Below are positions 20,151 to 30,732 of a stretch of 32,619 bases of DNA, piece by piece (positions within the stretch are counted from its first letter, which is position 1; every line of letters starts with the position of its first letter). The notes beneath the pieces are model-generated. The model made no database searches. It was given only the letters and a program-made list of their open reading frames with translations, and was not told the DNA's origin. The position numbers and the translations under genes were made by a program. Source of the stretch: Gracilaria vermiculophylla (taxonomy: Eukaryota; Rhodophyta; Florideophyceae; Gracilariales; Gracilariaceae); contig JAHNZQ020003150.1 of the NCBI GenBank assembly GCA_019155205.2, positions 406,739 to 439,357 of the forward strand, given 5' to 3'.

Positions 20151-21049
20151 TTACTTGAGGGGAGCGTTTTCCGTCGCGTGCTGTTGTGTGGAACATGGGC
20201 CGTAAGACAGCATTCATCGGCAGGGAAACGCTGTATGAGGGTCGGTGGTTTGTGCCCATCAAAAAGTGGACATTGGTGTGTTTTGCTGCTTACCGCTGCT
20301 CCAGTGCTGGCCGTACAGCGGTGCACTTTTTTGATTGGTGGTGAAGCTTTCCGAAGGGCTTTTTGAACGCAATATTTTGGGCTGTGTCGCTGATTGTGGG
20401 CCGTCGAAGAGAGCGAGGCTCATCAAATGGGTTTTTGCGTGCTGCCAGTTGCATCAGCGGGGGCTGCGCGTTTGATGACGCGCAGAACCAAAGGCGCGCA
20501 AAATTCAATCTTGCAATCAGTGGTGCGTGCTGCCCGACGCTGTTCTGCGTGCGCTGTGAACCACGAGTGGGAGAAGTACACAGCGTTGGACAGCAAAAAT
20601 GGGCACCACCAACACGCGACGCCACTTTCAGCTGGCTTGCGGCGCCCATCGCCGCACCACACGTCCTGTTCGTAATGGAGGTGCTTTCAATGTTCTACGT
20701 TTTGTCTCCGCATTCCAACGTTCATACACCTGGCGCAGCCGTTTAGATTCGGCGTTCCACCTGTCGTCATGCGCATGGAATAAACGCACCGTTCCCTGCA
20801 GCCCTCTGTGATTAGCCTCCACAAGCATTGATGCGTGTGCCACATTCAACATCCCCTTCCGTCCCATACGTTATCAACAGTCCCAAAAGGCTTAAAATAT
20901 CTTTCGCCCGCTAAAATATCTTTCGCCCGCGTCTCGTGCCTCTCGCCGCAACGCCCTTTCACGCAACCGTCAGCCACCGCCTCACCGTCACCCCTTCTGC
21001 ACCCCCGTAAGTTGCGTTCTTCCTTCGCCGACGACGATTCGCAACTATC
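20151..21049. other. GC-rich upstream region of the bestrophin gene
   Basis: Base composition rises to that of the following gene and most frames on both strands become open by composition alone. The stretch next to the start codon probably holds promoter and 5' leader. A GTAAGT at 21008 could be a leader-intron donor, but no partner is needed because the ATG at 21050 lies downstream. No protein in this stretch could be supported. Confidence 0.45.
20893..20930 (+). repeat. Perfect 19-bp tandem duplication
   Basis: TAAAATATCTTTCGCCCGC occurs twice in a row, at 20893-20911 and 20912-20930, 120 bp before the start codon of the five-domain bestrophin gene. It is either a recent duplication or a doubled promoter element. 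Confidence 0.9.
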
Positions 21050-24000
21050 ATGACCGATGCGGCCAATGCCGTGTCCACAGACCCTGTCCCTGATGACCTT
21101 GCGTGCCCCACTACCGTTCTTCCAAATGAAGAAGACCCACCGCCATCCGAGCGTCCCTCTTATCTCTCCTTCTCTCACCGAGCGCTCGCATTGCGACTCA
21201 AATCAGCCATTGCAACTGGCCAGCTGGGAACTTCGCAGCCGGAGCCGAACCCGGCAGACTTTTCTTTTCTCAACTTGTTCTTCACCACCATTCCCACAAC
21301 CTTTCTGCTCGTGCAGCTCATATGGAGCTCGCTCATCGTTCTCATTTCAAACTTTCTTGCACCGCGTGGGGTCACATCGCTGTCGCTCGAGTTCTGGCAC
21401 TCGCGCCTGGCCCTCTCTTCTCCCGTGCTCAACGCCGTCGGCTGGGCTCTCTTCGTTCTTCTCAGCTTCTTGATTCGCGAGGCGTCCAATAGATATTGGC
21501 AAGCGCAGCTTGCCTTGTCCCACATATCCGGCTACCTGCGATACGTCATGAGAGACCTTCGCCAAGGGTTTCCCCCAGGCTCCTGGCACCCGGGTGATTT
21601 GCAACGCGTGGCTGCGCATCTCATTGCATTTCCCATAGCGTTGAAAATGCACTTGAGAGGCGAAAGAGAGCGTCAACCTTTCGAGGGCATCCTCTGCGAA
21701 CCTGACATCGACGACATTTTGCAGGCCGAGCATATGCACTTTCATTGCACCAGAATCGTCCGAACGTACTTTAGTGCAGCCCAGGGCGACGCTACCATTT
21801 CATTCCAATCCACCGCCATGGATAGTTGCACCATCGGCGGCGGCACCCATCATTTGCTTGTTTACAATGTCGACGCTGTGGATTCTCACGCCGGAACTCT
21901 GCTCACCATTTCAAGCTTTAGCCCCTCCCCCGGTTACCTCAATCATCTGCGAATCTTTTTGTACATCTGGATGTTATTGCTTCCTTTGGCTGTCGTGGGA
22001 ACGAGTGGCTGGTTTACTATCCTGTGGACCGTTCTCATCACATACTGCATCGCGATGCTTTACTCCATTGCATTTGCTTTAAACGACCCGTTTGGCTACG
22101 ACCTTCAGGACATCAAGCTCAACCGCTTTTCCGCTCAGACCTCATTGCAATTGTTGAACGCCTTCTCTCTGGAAAGACTTGAATACGCTGCGGTTATTGA
22201 CCCGCAACATGAAACACCCCCATGGTTGGAGCAACCCTGTCCAAAGACCACAAAACACACCCCACGAGAACGTAAGCATTCGTTTATGCAATCAGCACTG
22301 TCTGTGGTACAATCATTCCGCATCACAAGGCCGGTGGGACGCTCTCTCGCGGCGTTGCTTGCTTGGACGGCTTTTATTGTGTTTTTGACATGGAGCATAT
22401 CCAGAAATGAAGATCATACTTCCTGTCGATGGTGGTGCGTTTACATTCCGCTCGGTGGTTCAACAGATGTATACTTGAGCCTTGGTTTGTTTTTGCTCAT
22501 CGGTTTTTGGTTAAATGATGCATACAAAAGGTATTCTAGAGGCATTGAACTATGGCAAACCAAACTTAAGCCTGCTATTGAAGAGGCTGCTTTCCGGTTT
22601 GCAGTGACCTGTGACCCTGGTACCTGGCATCAGAGAGACCGCGAACGTTTGTATTCGTTCTTTGTTGCAATACCATACGTAGCGAAGCAGGTACTTCGAG
22701 GCACAAGGGACATGTCAGAGCTTCATGCTTTTCTTTCCGAAAGCGATGCCGCTGCCTGTGGAAGATCCGAGAACATGTTTGAACACGTCATGGACGTCAT
22801 ATATGCATACAGCAATACCTTGGACAGTGGTAATCGAGAATTTTGTCAGCTATCTGCTTCTCCGATACGAGACACCTGGAAAACCGTTCCCCATGTTCTC
22901 AGAGAAATTGAAAATGCCGTGCAAGAGTGCATGGCAATGCACGAACATCCCATTTCACCGTCTTTGACCTTGCATCTGAGAGCCTTCTCCGCCTTCTGGT
23001 TGGCGCTTCTGCCTCTTGCGCTGGTCCAATTCAATGGATTTCTGGTTTTTCTTTACATTGTGCCTATGGGCTTTTCCATCATCAACCTGTTGAAAATCGG
23101 CACCGATTTGTCCGACCCCTTTGGTTTTGACGACCATGACATTCCACTGCAAGCATTTTGTGAAGAAATCAAACTCTCTCTCCATGAAATGTACGAAAAT
23201 AGCAAGCGCGGAACAGTGGGTTTCGTCCGTGAGTGCTCCTATGGGCCGGAGAGTTTCCAGCCATTGGAGGTTGCCATGCAAGTGACGTCGGAAGGTGCTG
23301 GGCGTGACGCGGGGAAGCAATTGTCAACATGGAAATTTTGGAACTTCTTCCAAGCGCGAGGTGCAAAGACTCTCTCAAGAGCCATTCCAAAAATTCTTCA
23401 GAAAATGCCTTCCATCAAAGGTCGTGACATGGTCCAAGTTATTGTGTGGAATGCTATTGCAGTGTTTGTCTCGTACGGATTCTCGTTTGTCTGGGACGAT
23501 GAGAAAAGAACTTCGTGCAGAGGGTGGTGTGGTCCAGTTGACGTCGATCCGCGAGTTATGGGAAACGTTGGCTTTGCCCTGTTCTTGATCCTTACTTTCC
23601 GTGCGTCTGAAGCCATTGGTAGATATGAGGATGGATACAAACTGCTGTTTGACCTTAGAGCTAAGCTGCGGTCTTTTGCTATTGAGATTTGTCATAACTA
23701 TCAATCGGGAATGTTTCACCACTGCGACAAAGAACGACTTGTTGCTCACGTATTACAAATTCCTTTCTCTTTAAGAGAGCATATCCTTGGTCGGGAAGGA
23801 AAAACAACCAAACATGATGATCAAATTCTCTCGGAATCAGACAAACAAAAATTACAACTCAATAACGACCATTTGTCTTATTTACTGCAGACATTGGAGG
23901 CATATGTTATTCTCGGAGATAAGGAAATTCGAAACGGCCACCCCGATATGACTGCATTTCGCTGTCATAAAACAATGGTGCTCTTGATGTTGAGCAGAAT

Positions 24001-26610
24001 TCTGGCAATTCGGGAGCTGACCCAGCGTGTATTGGCCATGAAACGGTTTCCTTTTGTAACGAGCTATACCAAGCACCAACATCTTTTCACCATTCTATGG
24101 CTTATGTTACTTCCTCTTGCTATGACTCCAGGTTCTGGGTTTTTCACTCTGCTTTGGGCACCAATTATCTCATACGGTGTTCTTGGGCTGGAAAGTATTG
24201 CTGTGAAGCTTACAGATCCGTTCGGTACCGACGATATCGATATTCCTGTGGATGACTTTCTGCAAGAAACCGCTTTCGTTATTCTAGACGCTGTTCAAAC
24301 TGCGAATTGGGACTCCACACGATACATACAACGATCTAATTTGAATTTCAACGACAAACTCGATGTCACCAAGCAAGACGATAATGACGCGAGTACTACC
24401 ACGGTACCTCATCCAGAATCAGAATATTCATCACTTTTCAGAAACGGAACTCAATCCCAATTGAATTTTCTGGACAATCCTTGTAAGAAGTACAGTCTTT
24501 ACTCCCACATTGTTCGTTCCGTACCTTGGAAACAAATGATATTTCTCTGCGGCTACACAACTGTGGCTGTGGCAGTGTCGTATGGAACTCGGCACCGTGC
24601 ATCGAGCGCCAAATGGTGGCTTTCTCGTTTAAGCGTAGATAAATTGGTGGCCACATATGTTTCGTTCGCAGCGTTCATGCTCATGGGATTTTACCTTAAT
24701 GCTGCCTTTGAACGGTATAAAGACGGTGGTATTTTATGGGTCGACACACTGCACTCCTCATGTCACTCAATTGCAGTTCATTTCTTAACTCTGTTTCAGG
24801 ATGGCGCGATTCATGAAGGAGATCATGAGCGCATTTTTGCCCACATCGCTGCCATACCGTTGGTACTGAAGGCAGAAGTTCGTAACTCCCGCGATATCAC
24901 GGATGTATCAGGAATACTCTCTCAACAAGACCTCAATCATATTCTCTCTGCAAGGGATATGTCACGGCACTGCGTTGAAGTCCTCAAAGCATATCAGATA
25001 ACTGCTGCAAGTAGGCCTGAATATACGAAGAAGAGGATCGTTTCCGGCAAGAGACTCACTGCCATGAAAAGAGATATGGAATCCTTAGAAATAGCTGTCC
25101 AAAGATCAGCGTTTTTGTCTTCTATTTCTATTTCCCCCGGATTTTTGAAACTTTTGAAGGCGCTTCTCGTGATTTGGTTCTCGATATTACCTTTTGCTTT
25201 GTCTGAAATATCTGGTAAGCTCAAAAACTCAATGCTTTACTTTGCCGAGAAATCATGCTCTTTCTAACTCGTTCCTTCTCTACCATCCAAAGGCTGGTTC
25301 ACAATATTATGGGTCACACTCATTGGATACGGTGTTTTGGGGTAAGTTCATATATTCTGAATCATTTTGCAAGGATAAACACAACTAACATTATCATCTT
25401 TCTCAGAATGTTCACTATTGCCTGGGAGATACAACATCCTTTTGGATCAGATTTAAATGATTTTGACATTGATGGCTTTGCTCGCACGATCGTGAAAGAT
25501 GTTTTTTTCACCTGGAAGAAGTACAGGCGAGGCGAAAATGGGCTCATTCATACTTCTGATATTCATTCATTTTGGACAGATCCAATCTCAAAGGATAAGC
25601 AACCTGGCCCGTTAGGAAAAGAAAAAACTTTGGTGCTGGAGAACTTCAAATTGGCTTACAACGTCTTCTCTCCATTGCTTCTGGTTCTAGTCGTGGTTTG
25701 GACAGTCATCTCCATCACAGTTGCATGGTTAGTGTCAAAGCACTTTCCGTTTGACAAAGAGTTCAATGAGTCTTGCGATCCATGGTTTTGTTCTCGTATT
25801 GCCATTGACAGTGCAGTGGCAGAGTACATTGGATTTGCTTTGTTCCTACTCTTAGGTTTCCGAATCTACGACAGTCACTGGAGATATACCAAAGCGATTC
25901 AAATTTGGCAGAAAGGAATCGTTTCTAAGCTACGTGTGGCTAGTAATCGTTTTTTTCAAAGCTACTGTAATAACGTTTGGCACAATCAAGATGTGGATAG
26001 AATAGCTGCCCATTTGGCAGCTTTTCCACCGGCTCTGATGGGTCGACTGCGAAAAACAGACGAGAAGGACATATTTGAAAGCATATTGAGGGAAGATGAT
26101 GTTCAGGAAATGGTTTGCTCACCAGATAGAACAACATATTGTATCGATGTAGTTCAGAACTATCTTGCAAGAGGAGACCTGATTTCTGCCGAAGGAAATG
26201 GTATCTATCCTGCCGGACGAGTAGAAAAGGAGTATATTTGGAAATATTTGCAGCAATTGAAAGAGAGTGCCTTTGAATGCCATCATATGGTGGGTGTTCC
26301 CGCGCCTTACGGCTATGTCCAGCATTTGAGAATTTTTCTTGTTATTTGGCTGATGTTGTTGCCCTTCGCACTTGTAGAATCCAGCGGATGGTTGACAATT
26401 CTCTGGGTAGTACTTGTAGCGTATGGCGTAATAGGGATAGAAAAATGGGCTACGGAACTTTCAGACCCGTTTGGATACGATATATCTGACGTTCCTCTAG
26501 ATGCTTTTGTGAAAAAAGCTATCATGGTAATCAAAAGTAACCGTGAATTGTATGGAAATGGAGTCAAGGATGTTTTGGAGAACCACAGAAGTGGACTAGT
26601 CGTCGATTGA
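21050..26610 (+). CDS. Five-domain tandem bestrophin-like anion channel protein
   Basis: Exons 21050-25214, 25293-25341 and 25407-26610 give 1805 residues. Five bestrophin/UPF0187-type units follow one another (about 70-380, 430-715, 790-1085, 1155-1440 and 1490-1790). Each repeats the same order: a hydrophobic pair ending in a (S/T/G)F-x(7)-RY motif (RY at 148, 494, 858, 1222 and about 1570; canonical AYDRYWE-type block); an HxxDxxRxxxHxxxxP block (WHPGDLQRV, WHQRDRERL, FHHCDKERL, IHEGDHERI, WHNQDVDRI); then LLPLAxxxSGxxTxLW and the signature DPFGxDxxDIPL (346, 688, 1056, HPFG at 1415, 1758). Known bestrophins are pentamers of one such unit, so one chain supplies five. The N-terminus is acidic with no clear signal or transit peptide. 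Chloride or bicarbonate transport is inferred from the family. The start is the first ATG of the frame in good context. Confidence 0.93.
25215..25292 (+). other. Intron 1 of the bestrophin gene (78 bp)
   Basis: Donor GTAAGC at 25215, acceptor ATCCAAAG at 25292. It splits the glycine codon of the SGW motif in unit 4 (EISG then WFTILWV), and splicing restores the sequence seen in units 1 and 5. If retained, translation stops at 25265-25267 after 1405 residues. Confidence 0.9.
25342..25406 (+). other. Intron 2 of the bestrophin gene (65 bp)
   Basis: Donor GTAAGT at 25342, acceptor TTTCTCAG at 25406. It splits the last glycine codon of WVTLIGYGVLG in unit 4 and joins to MFTIAWEIQHPFGSD. The exon between the two introns is only 49 bp (25293-25341). 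Confidence 0.9.
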
Positions 26611-26784
26611 CTCGATCTGTCTTGAAAATGCATAATTATGATTTTGAATCTGCCTGAGAATTAGAAGAAGACTAATGACACATAAACTCGAACAGTTTCG
26701 GAAGTGCATATTATCAATTATGAGAAGTTTGCAAGCAGAATGGTATGCCTCACTTACAGTTTATATTCCGCAATTTTTTGGTGT

Positions 26785-26790
26785 AATAAA
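26785..26790 (+). terminator. Candidate polyadenylation signal
   Basis: AATAAA lies 175 bases after the stop codon of the bestrophin gene, in AT-rich DNA with no competing gene. It is the nearest canonical signal downstream of that stop. Confidence 0.5.
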
Positions 26791-27084
26791 ACCATTTTTA
26801 TACATTTCATCTTGAATATGCAGTGGATAAAATTGTAGAACAATCGAATTTTAGATCGATGTACGGCCGCTGAAAACAGAAACTTCAATATTGTACGCGA
26901 CCAGAAAATACAAAAACACAATGGAAAATATATACATTCTTCTTTGTTTCGACTACAGCTTTCCTTATTCTTTTGTTCATAAAAGAAATGTTTTGTTCTG
27001 TTAAGTTGCTTTCATTGGGCGCAAATTCTAATTACATAAACTCAAAAACTAAGTGCATTAAATTCTTAAATGTTTATCATGTTC

Positions 27085-27370
27085 TACTTTCACAAATCAA
27101 CTGTTTTTTTGTAATTCAGGCTGCACCCATTGTCAATGTAGCTGGTGACGGTTTAAAACCGATCCTATGTTAAACGACAGGCTAAGTTCAGCTCAACAAA
27201 TTTACTGTTGTGCCGTGTCATACTCGGTTCCTTCATACATCTTTTTATGAAATAGAGGAAAACCTGCAATTTTTCATCATGTTACTACTTACGAAGAAGA
27301 GCCAGACTGAGTCTCGTGAGAGAGAGCAGCCGCCTTACTTTGTCTCCTTAATATATTAGTGAATTATGCA
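27085..27370 (+). repeat. Probable diverged 5' LTR of the copia element
   Basis: It shares in order with 31838-32015: TTTTGTAATTCAGG; TGTTGTGCCGTGTCATACTC against TGTTCCATCGTGTAATACTT; and GAAGAGCCAGACTGAGTCTC...GAGAGAGAGCAGC against GAAGAGCAATCTAGCTGAAT...GAAAGAGAACAGC. There are gaps between the blocks. The boundaries are estimates. Confidence 0.4.
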
Positions 27371-27424
27371 CTGGAACCCCAAGTTGAAATTACACTGACA
27401 GGACTCAATCGGTGGCAACACTTA

Positions 27425-28699
27425 CAGTCTGTTTCAAAATCATAACACGTCGGTGTCGAAGTACAAAAATTGTGAATTTGGTACTGTACGACTACAAGAT
27501 CAAGATATATATTAAATTCAAGTCCAAAAACCGTTTCAAAATCATAACAACTTTGTGAAGTTTAAGTCTCTTTTGGCGACTCAGTAACTAGTTTTTCCAC
27601 CTTTTTGCTTAATAACATAAATACATCGTTTGGGGATCAAAGTGATGTAGTCATTAATTGTAAAAATAGATGTATTGTCCCAGAAATTCTTAAAACAGTT
27701 TTTCAAATCAAAAACTGCGCTAAAATGCCTTCTGTGGCCATAAACCGTTCTTGATAAGAACTGTCATCTATTTTTAATGGGATTCACGTCTGGGGAGCGT
27801 GCTGGCCAATCCATTACCGTAACACTTGCTTCTTGCAGCCAATCTGTCACTACTTTAGATTTGTACACCGATTAATTATCTGGCTGGAAAACAAAACTTC
27901 TTCCGTGTACACAATATCTATAGGCTGGCCTAAAATTACAAATATCTTTTTGATAGCATGCAAAATCTATACGTGTGTGTATAAATACAATATCTGCTTT
28001 CTAATATTCTGATATGCCAGCCCGGCCCATTATAGAACAGCCTCTAGAGTTCCATGTCCGGAATTCAGAGCGTTTCTATTTCAGATCATGTCAATAAAAT
28101 TTGTAACAATTTGTAACATTCAATTTGAATATTTAATCATCAGAAAAAAATAACTTTATCCCATTCATTTGTCTAGTACGCCATGTTTGCATACGAATAT
28201 ATTGTTTTTTTGCTAATTGCTATATTTTTAAATGGAATGTTTTAATCATTTGTTTTGAACAATTGTTTTTATTTATTATGTGTCAAATTATTGATTTAGA
28301 AACATTAAGGTCTAAAGTTTTTGCAATGTTTTTGCATGAAACTATTCTCTGACACAGTTTCCGTTTTATAACTCGTTCACCTACAGGACGGGAAAGGTTT
28401 GAACGCCTTGTAAGTGTTTTTGTTCTATAGGTTGCTGGGTTTTCTAGAATACGGGGAGTTGTGACTGGATAACGTTTTAAAAGTTGGTAATTTTGATATA
28501 TAATTTTCTATAAGCTTTTAGTTGTATGATTTAAAGCCGTTTGGAGCGAGAAAGAGGTGAACGTCGATCCATAACGATGGATGTTGATGATGTAGTGTTA
28601 TGATTATGAAACGGTTTTTACTTTTATGATTTGCAAAAGGCGCACTACAGTACTACTTTGGCGCGTTTTCTAGGCGTGATATGATTTTGAAACGCACTG
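27425..28699 (-). mobile_element. Complete Tc1/mariner family-1 element, copy 3
   Basis: The element is 1275 bp and flanked by TA at 27423-27424 and 28700-28701. Terminal repeats are CAGTCTGTTTCAAAATCATA and, inward on minus, CAGTGCGTTTCAAAATCATA. A subterminal copy of the AACCGTTTCAAAATCATAAC motif also occurs near each end (27531-27550 and around 28598-28616), giving two repeat blocks per end. It has the same length and orientation as 5490-6764. It sits in the leader of the copia element. Confidence 0.9.
27581..28572 (-). pseudogene. Mariner transposase, degenerate (family 1, copy 3)
   Basis: The ATG at 28572-28570 gives MDRRSPLSRSKRL, then a TAA, then continued homology (IIQLKAYRKLYIKI) to the N-terminus of the other family-1 copies. 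The end near 27581 matches their C-terminal segment. Stops occur throughout, more than in the inner copy at 5646-6637. Inactive, although its terminal repeats are still well kept. Confidence 0.8.
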
Positions 28700-28959
28700 T
28701 ATTAGCATTACAAGGGTCATGTTAAACCACAGTTTTGATTTATACATGCATAAATTATTGAAATTAAGGGCGTTTGACTTTTATTGTCTGTAGTTGCTAC
28801 AACGTACAAAGAGCTGATGATCTGCGCTCTATTGCAAGGGAGAAAGCTATTTTGTCGTACCCACCACCATCTTTCCAATACGTTATTTGCCCTATAATAT
28901 ACACAACGCTATGTTCATCAATATGTCAGTTTCTGTTCTCATGCAATGAGATAGACACA

Positions 28960-29702
28960 ATTTTTATCAAATCGTACGATGAGAGTACAACTACGAACTA
29001 TAGTGCATTAAAATTGTGTCTGCCTGCGATGCTGAAGGGATTGTGAGGTTTCTTTTGCACAACTCTAATCCTATCTCAAGCGATAAGCGTAAGGAGCTTT
29101 CAGGGAACCAGAAAAAAGAAAGTGACAGTATCATTACCGCACTCTCAAAAGAAATACCCCGCGTCTTGAAGTCAAAACTCCAACATCCTTGTTAGATGTT
29201 GAAACGATTGGGCGATAGTTATGCGTCTAAATCTAATGCATTTTGTATTGCTATGATTTGTGAGCTCGTCACTCTTTGGTCCTCAAACACGGGGCAATAT
29301 AGGGGAAACTGTGTTGATAGGATGGCTGTACTAGTTCACAAACTTCAAAGCACGGACCCAAAGCCGCAGAAGGAACTTGCTGTCGCCTACTTGGTATATT
29401 GCACATCTTCGACAAATTTTAATCAAGTTTCCGTTGCCATCAAAACTCTCCTACCTGAAAATATTACTTTTTTTAAATGTGTCCTCTTGCTTTCTTATGA
29501 AAACCGGCTCTCTTTCCAACAATCGCAGGAAAAAAATAAACTCTTCCAGACCACAGTGCACAAAAAGATATATAAACGCTTCGGACACGTATCGAAAAAC
29601 TGTTCCCTAACCCCTCGTAATACAAATAACAATCTCAGCGACGGAGGGAACAAACCAAACAGCTCCAAGAACTCAAATGATTTGGATAGATTACAAGAAT
29701 AA
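28960..29702 (+). pseudogene. Copia gag, degenerate
   Basis: It begins with TTTNYSALKLCLPAMLKGL (gag NYxxW-type start), shifts frame near 29040, continues with LHNSNPISSDKRKELSGNQK and, after a TAG at 29193, stays open for 168 codons. These carry the copia gag core: SYASKSNAFCIAMICELVTL, then DRMAVLVHKLQS and a VAIKTLLPENITFFKCVLLL segment. The end has IYKRFGHVSKNC, a zinc knuckle in which the first two cysteines are lost. Gag would form the particle shell and bind RNA; this copy is broken. Confidence 0.7.
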
Positions 29703-30149
29703 TATGACAGGAAGAATAAAACGCCTGAATGTTCGAGACTCAATAACCGAAGCAGAGCGGCAGTAGGAAGGAAAAGAATGACGGTGGCTGGAACCCAGTT
29801 TTCAGATCGTCTCATTCTGGGTTTTGGAACTAGTAATCAACAGCCTCCCCACAACTCCTGACCCAGTGAAACCAAGCCTTGTCTCGAACATAGCTGTCCG
29901 AGAGATGATTCTTCGTCTTACGTTACAGAACATTGCATTCACACAAAAGTATCGAGTGTTAAAGGAAACTTGATACACATCAACATATCGGCAAGATTTT
30001 GAACTATTTCTAACGACCATCTCGAATGAAAGTTTTATCTCTGTACTCTAATGGAGGAAAGAAATTTTGTCCTGCACAGAATTATGTTCAAAAACACGGT
30101 ATCAATAATTCTCAGGTCAGCAGTAGCACAACACTCCACGCTATATTTG

Positions 30150-30520
30150 CGTCCTAGGAGGTGTTCTCAAAGCTGCCCTTTACCATGCTAAATATCCGTA
30201 GAAATTTTGAAACTAGACATCGCTAAAACTAATTGATGCCCAAAACATGGCTCTCCAATTTAGTTCCAAAAACATACCATACATTGACCTTCTTAACGAA
30301 TATCCTCCTCTGGCTAAGCATCATACAGCCTTGGATGTCGCGTACTGGTACTATACGACGGGAGACAAATTTGCCAAAAGGGGAAACAAACAACGAGAAG
30401 GTTCAAAGTTGGGTCATCTCCAGGGTGGAACGTACTACATCTTATCATCTGAAGCACTTATTCAAAATCAAAATGTCCACTTTCTTAGATCAGAATTTCC
30501 TGAAATGTCTCTTTTTACTT
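30150..30520 (+). pseudogene. Copia integrase, C-terminal remnant
   Basis: From 30247 one frame reads through 130 codons with KFAKRGNKQREGSKLGHLQG, then GTYYILSSEALIQNQNVHFL and RSEFPEM. This is the copia pattern of a KxxxRxxxCxxxGY region, a Y-L-I-S-NVxF core and ExxFP before the linker to reverse transcriptase. Upstream LKAALYHAKYP resembles the end of the integrase core. The catalytic D-D-E residues were not recognisable between 29703 and 30150, which is heavily decayed. Confidence 0.5.
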
Positions 30521-30732
30521 CGAAGGCCAACGAAACAATATCTAAAGAAGACCATGCTGTCAAACACGCACTCTTTCAGATTTCTAATCCCCAATTTCCA
30601 CCCAAAAATGATTATAACTGTTCCGTATTTATCTTTTGAACGAACTGTCTAGCCAAATAATCAAGATATAGCTGAGATCTTGGTGGTTATATATCCGATT
30701 TTGAAGAAAGTGCAGCGACATTGTGTTCCGTT

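Noticed and set aside
20290..20811. Protein genes in the GC-rich stretch before the bestrophin gene
   Set aside because: Frames on both strands overlap, lack good starts and show no motif; they are open because of base composition.
21050..21300. Rhodopsin domain fused to the bestrophins, as in bestrhodopsins
   Set aside because: The N-terminus before unit 1 is only about 70 acidic and polar residues, with no seven-helix region or retinal-lysine motif.
25255..25406. A separate downstream gene starting at 25255
   Set aside because: Two consensus introns join it seamlessly to the upstream frame and restore the fourth bestrophin unit; the apparent start lies in intron 1.
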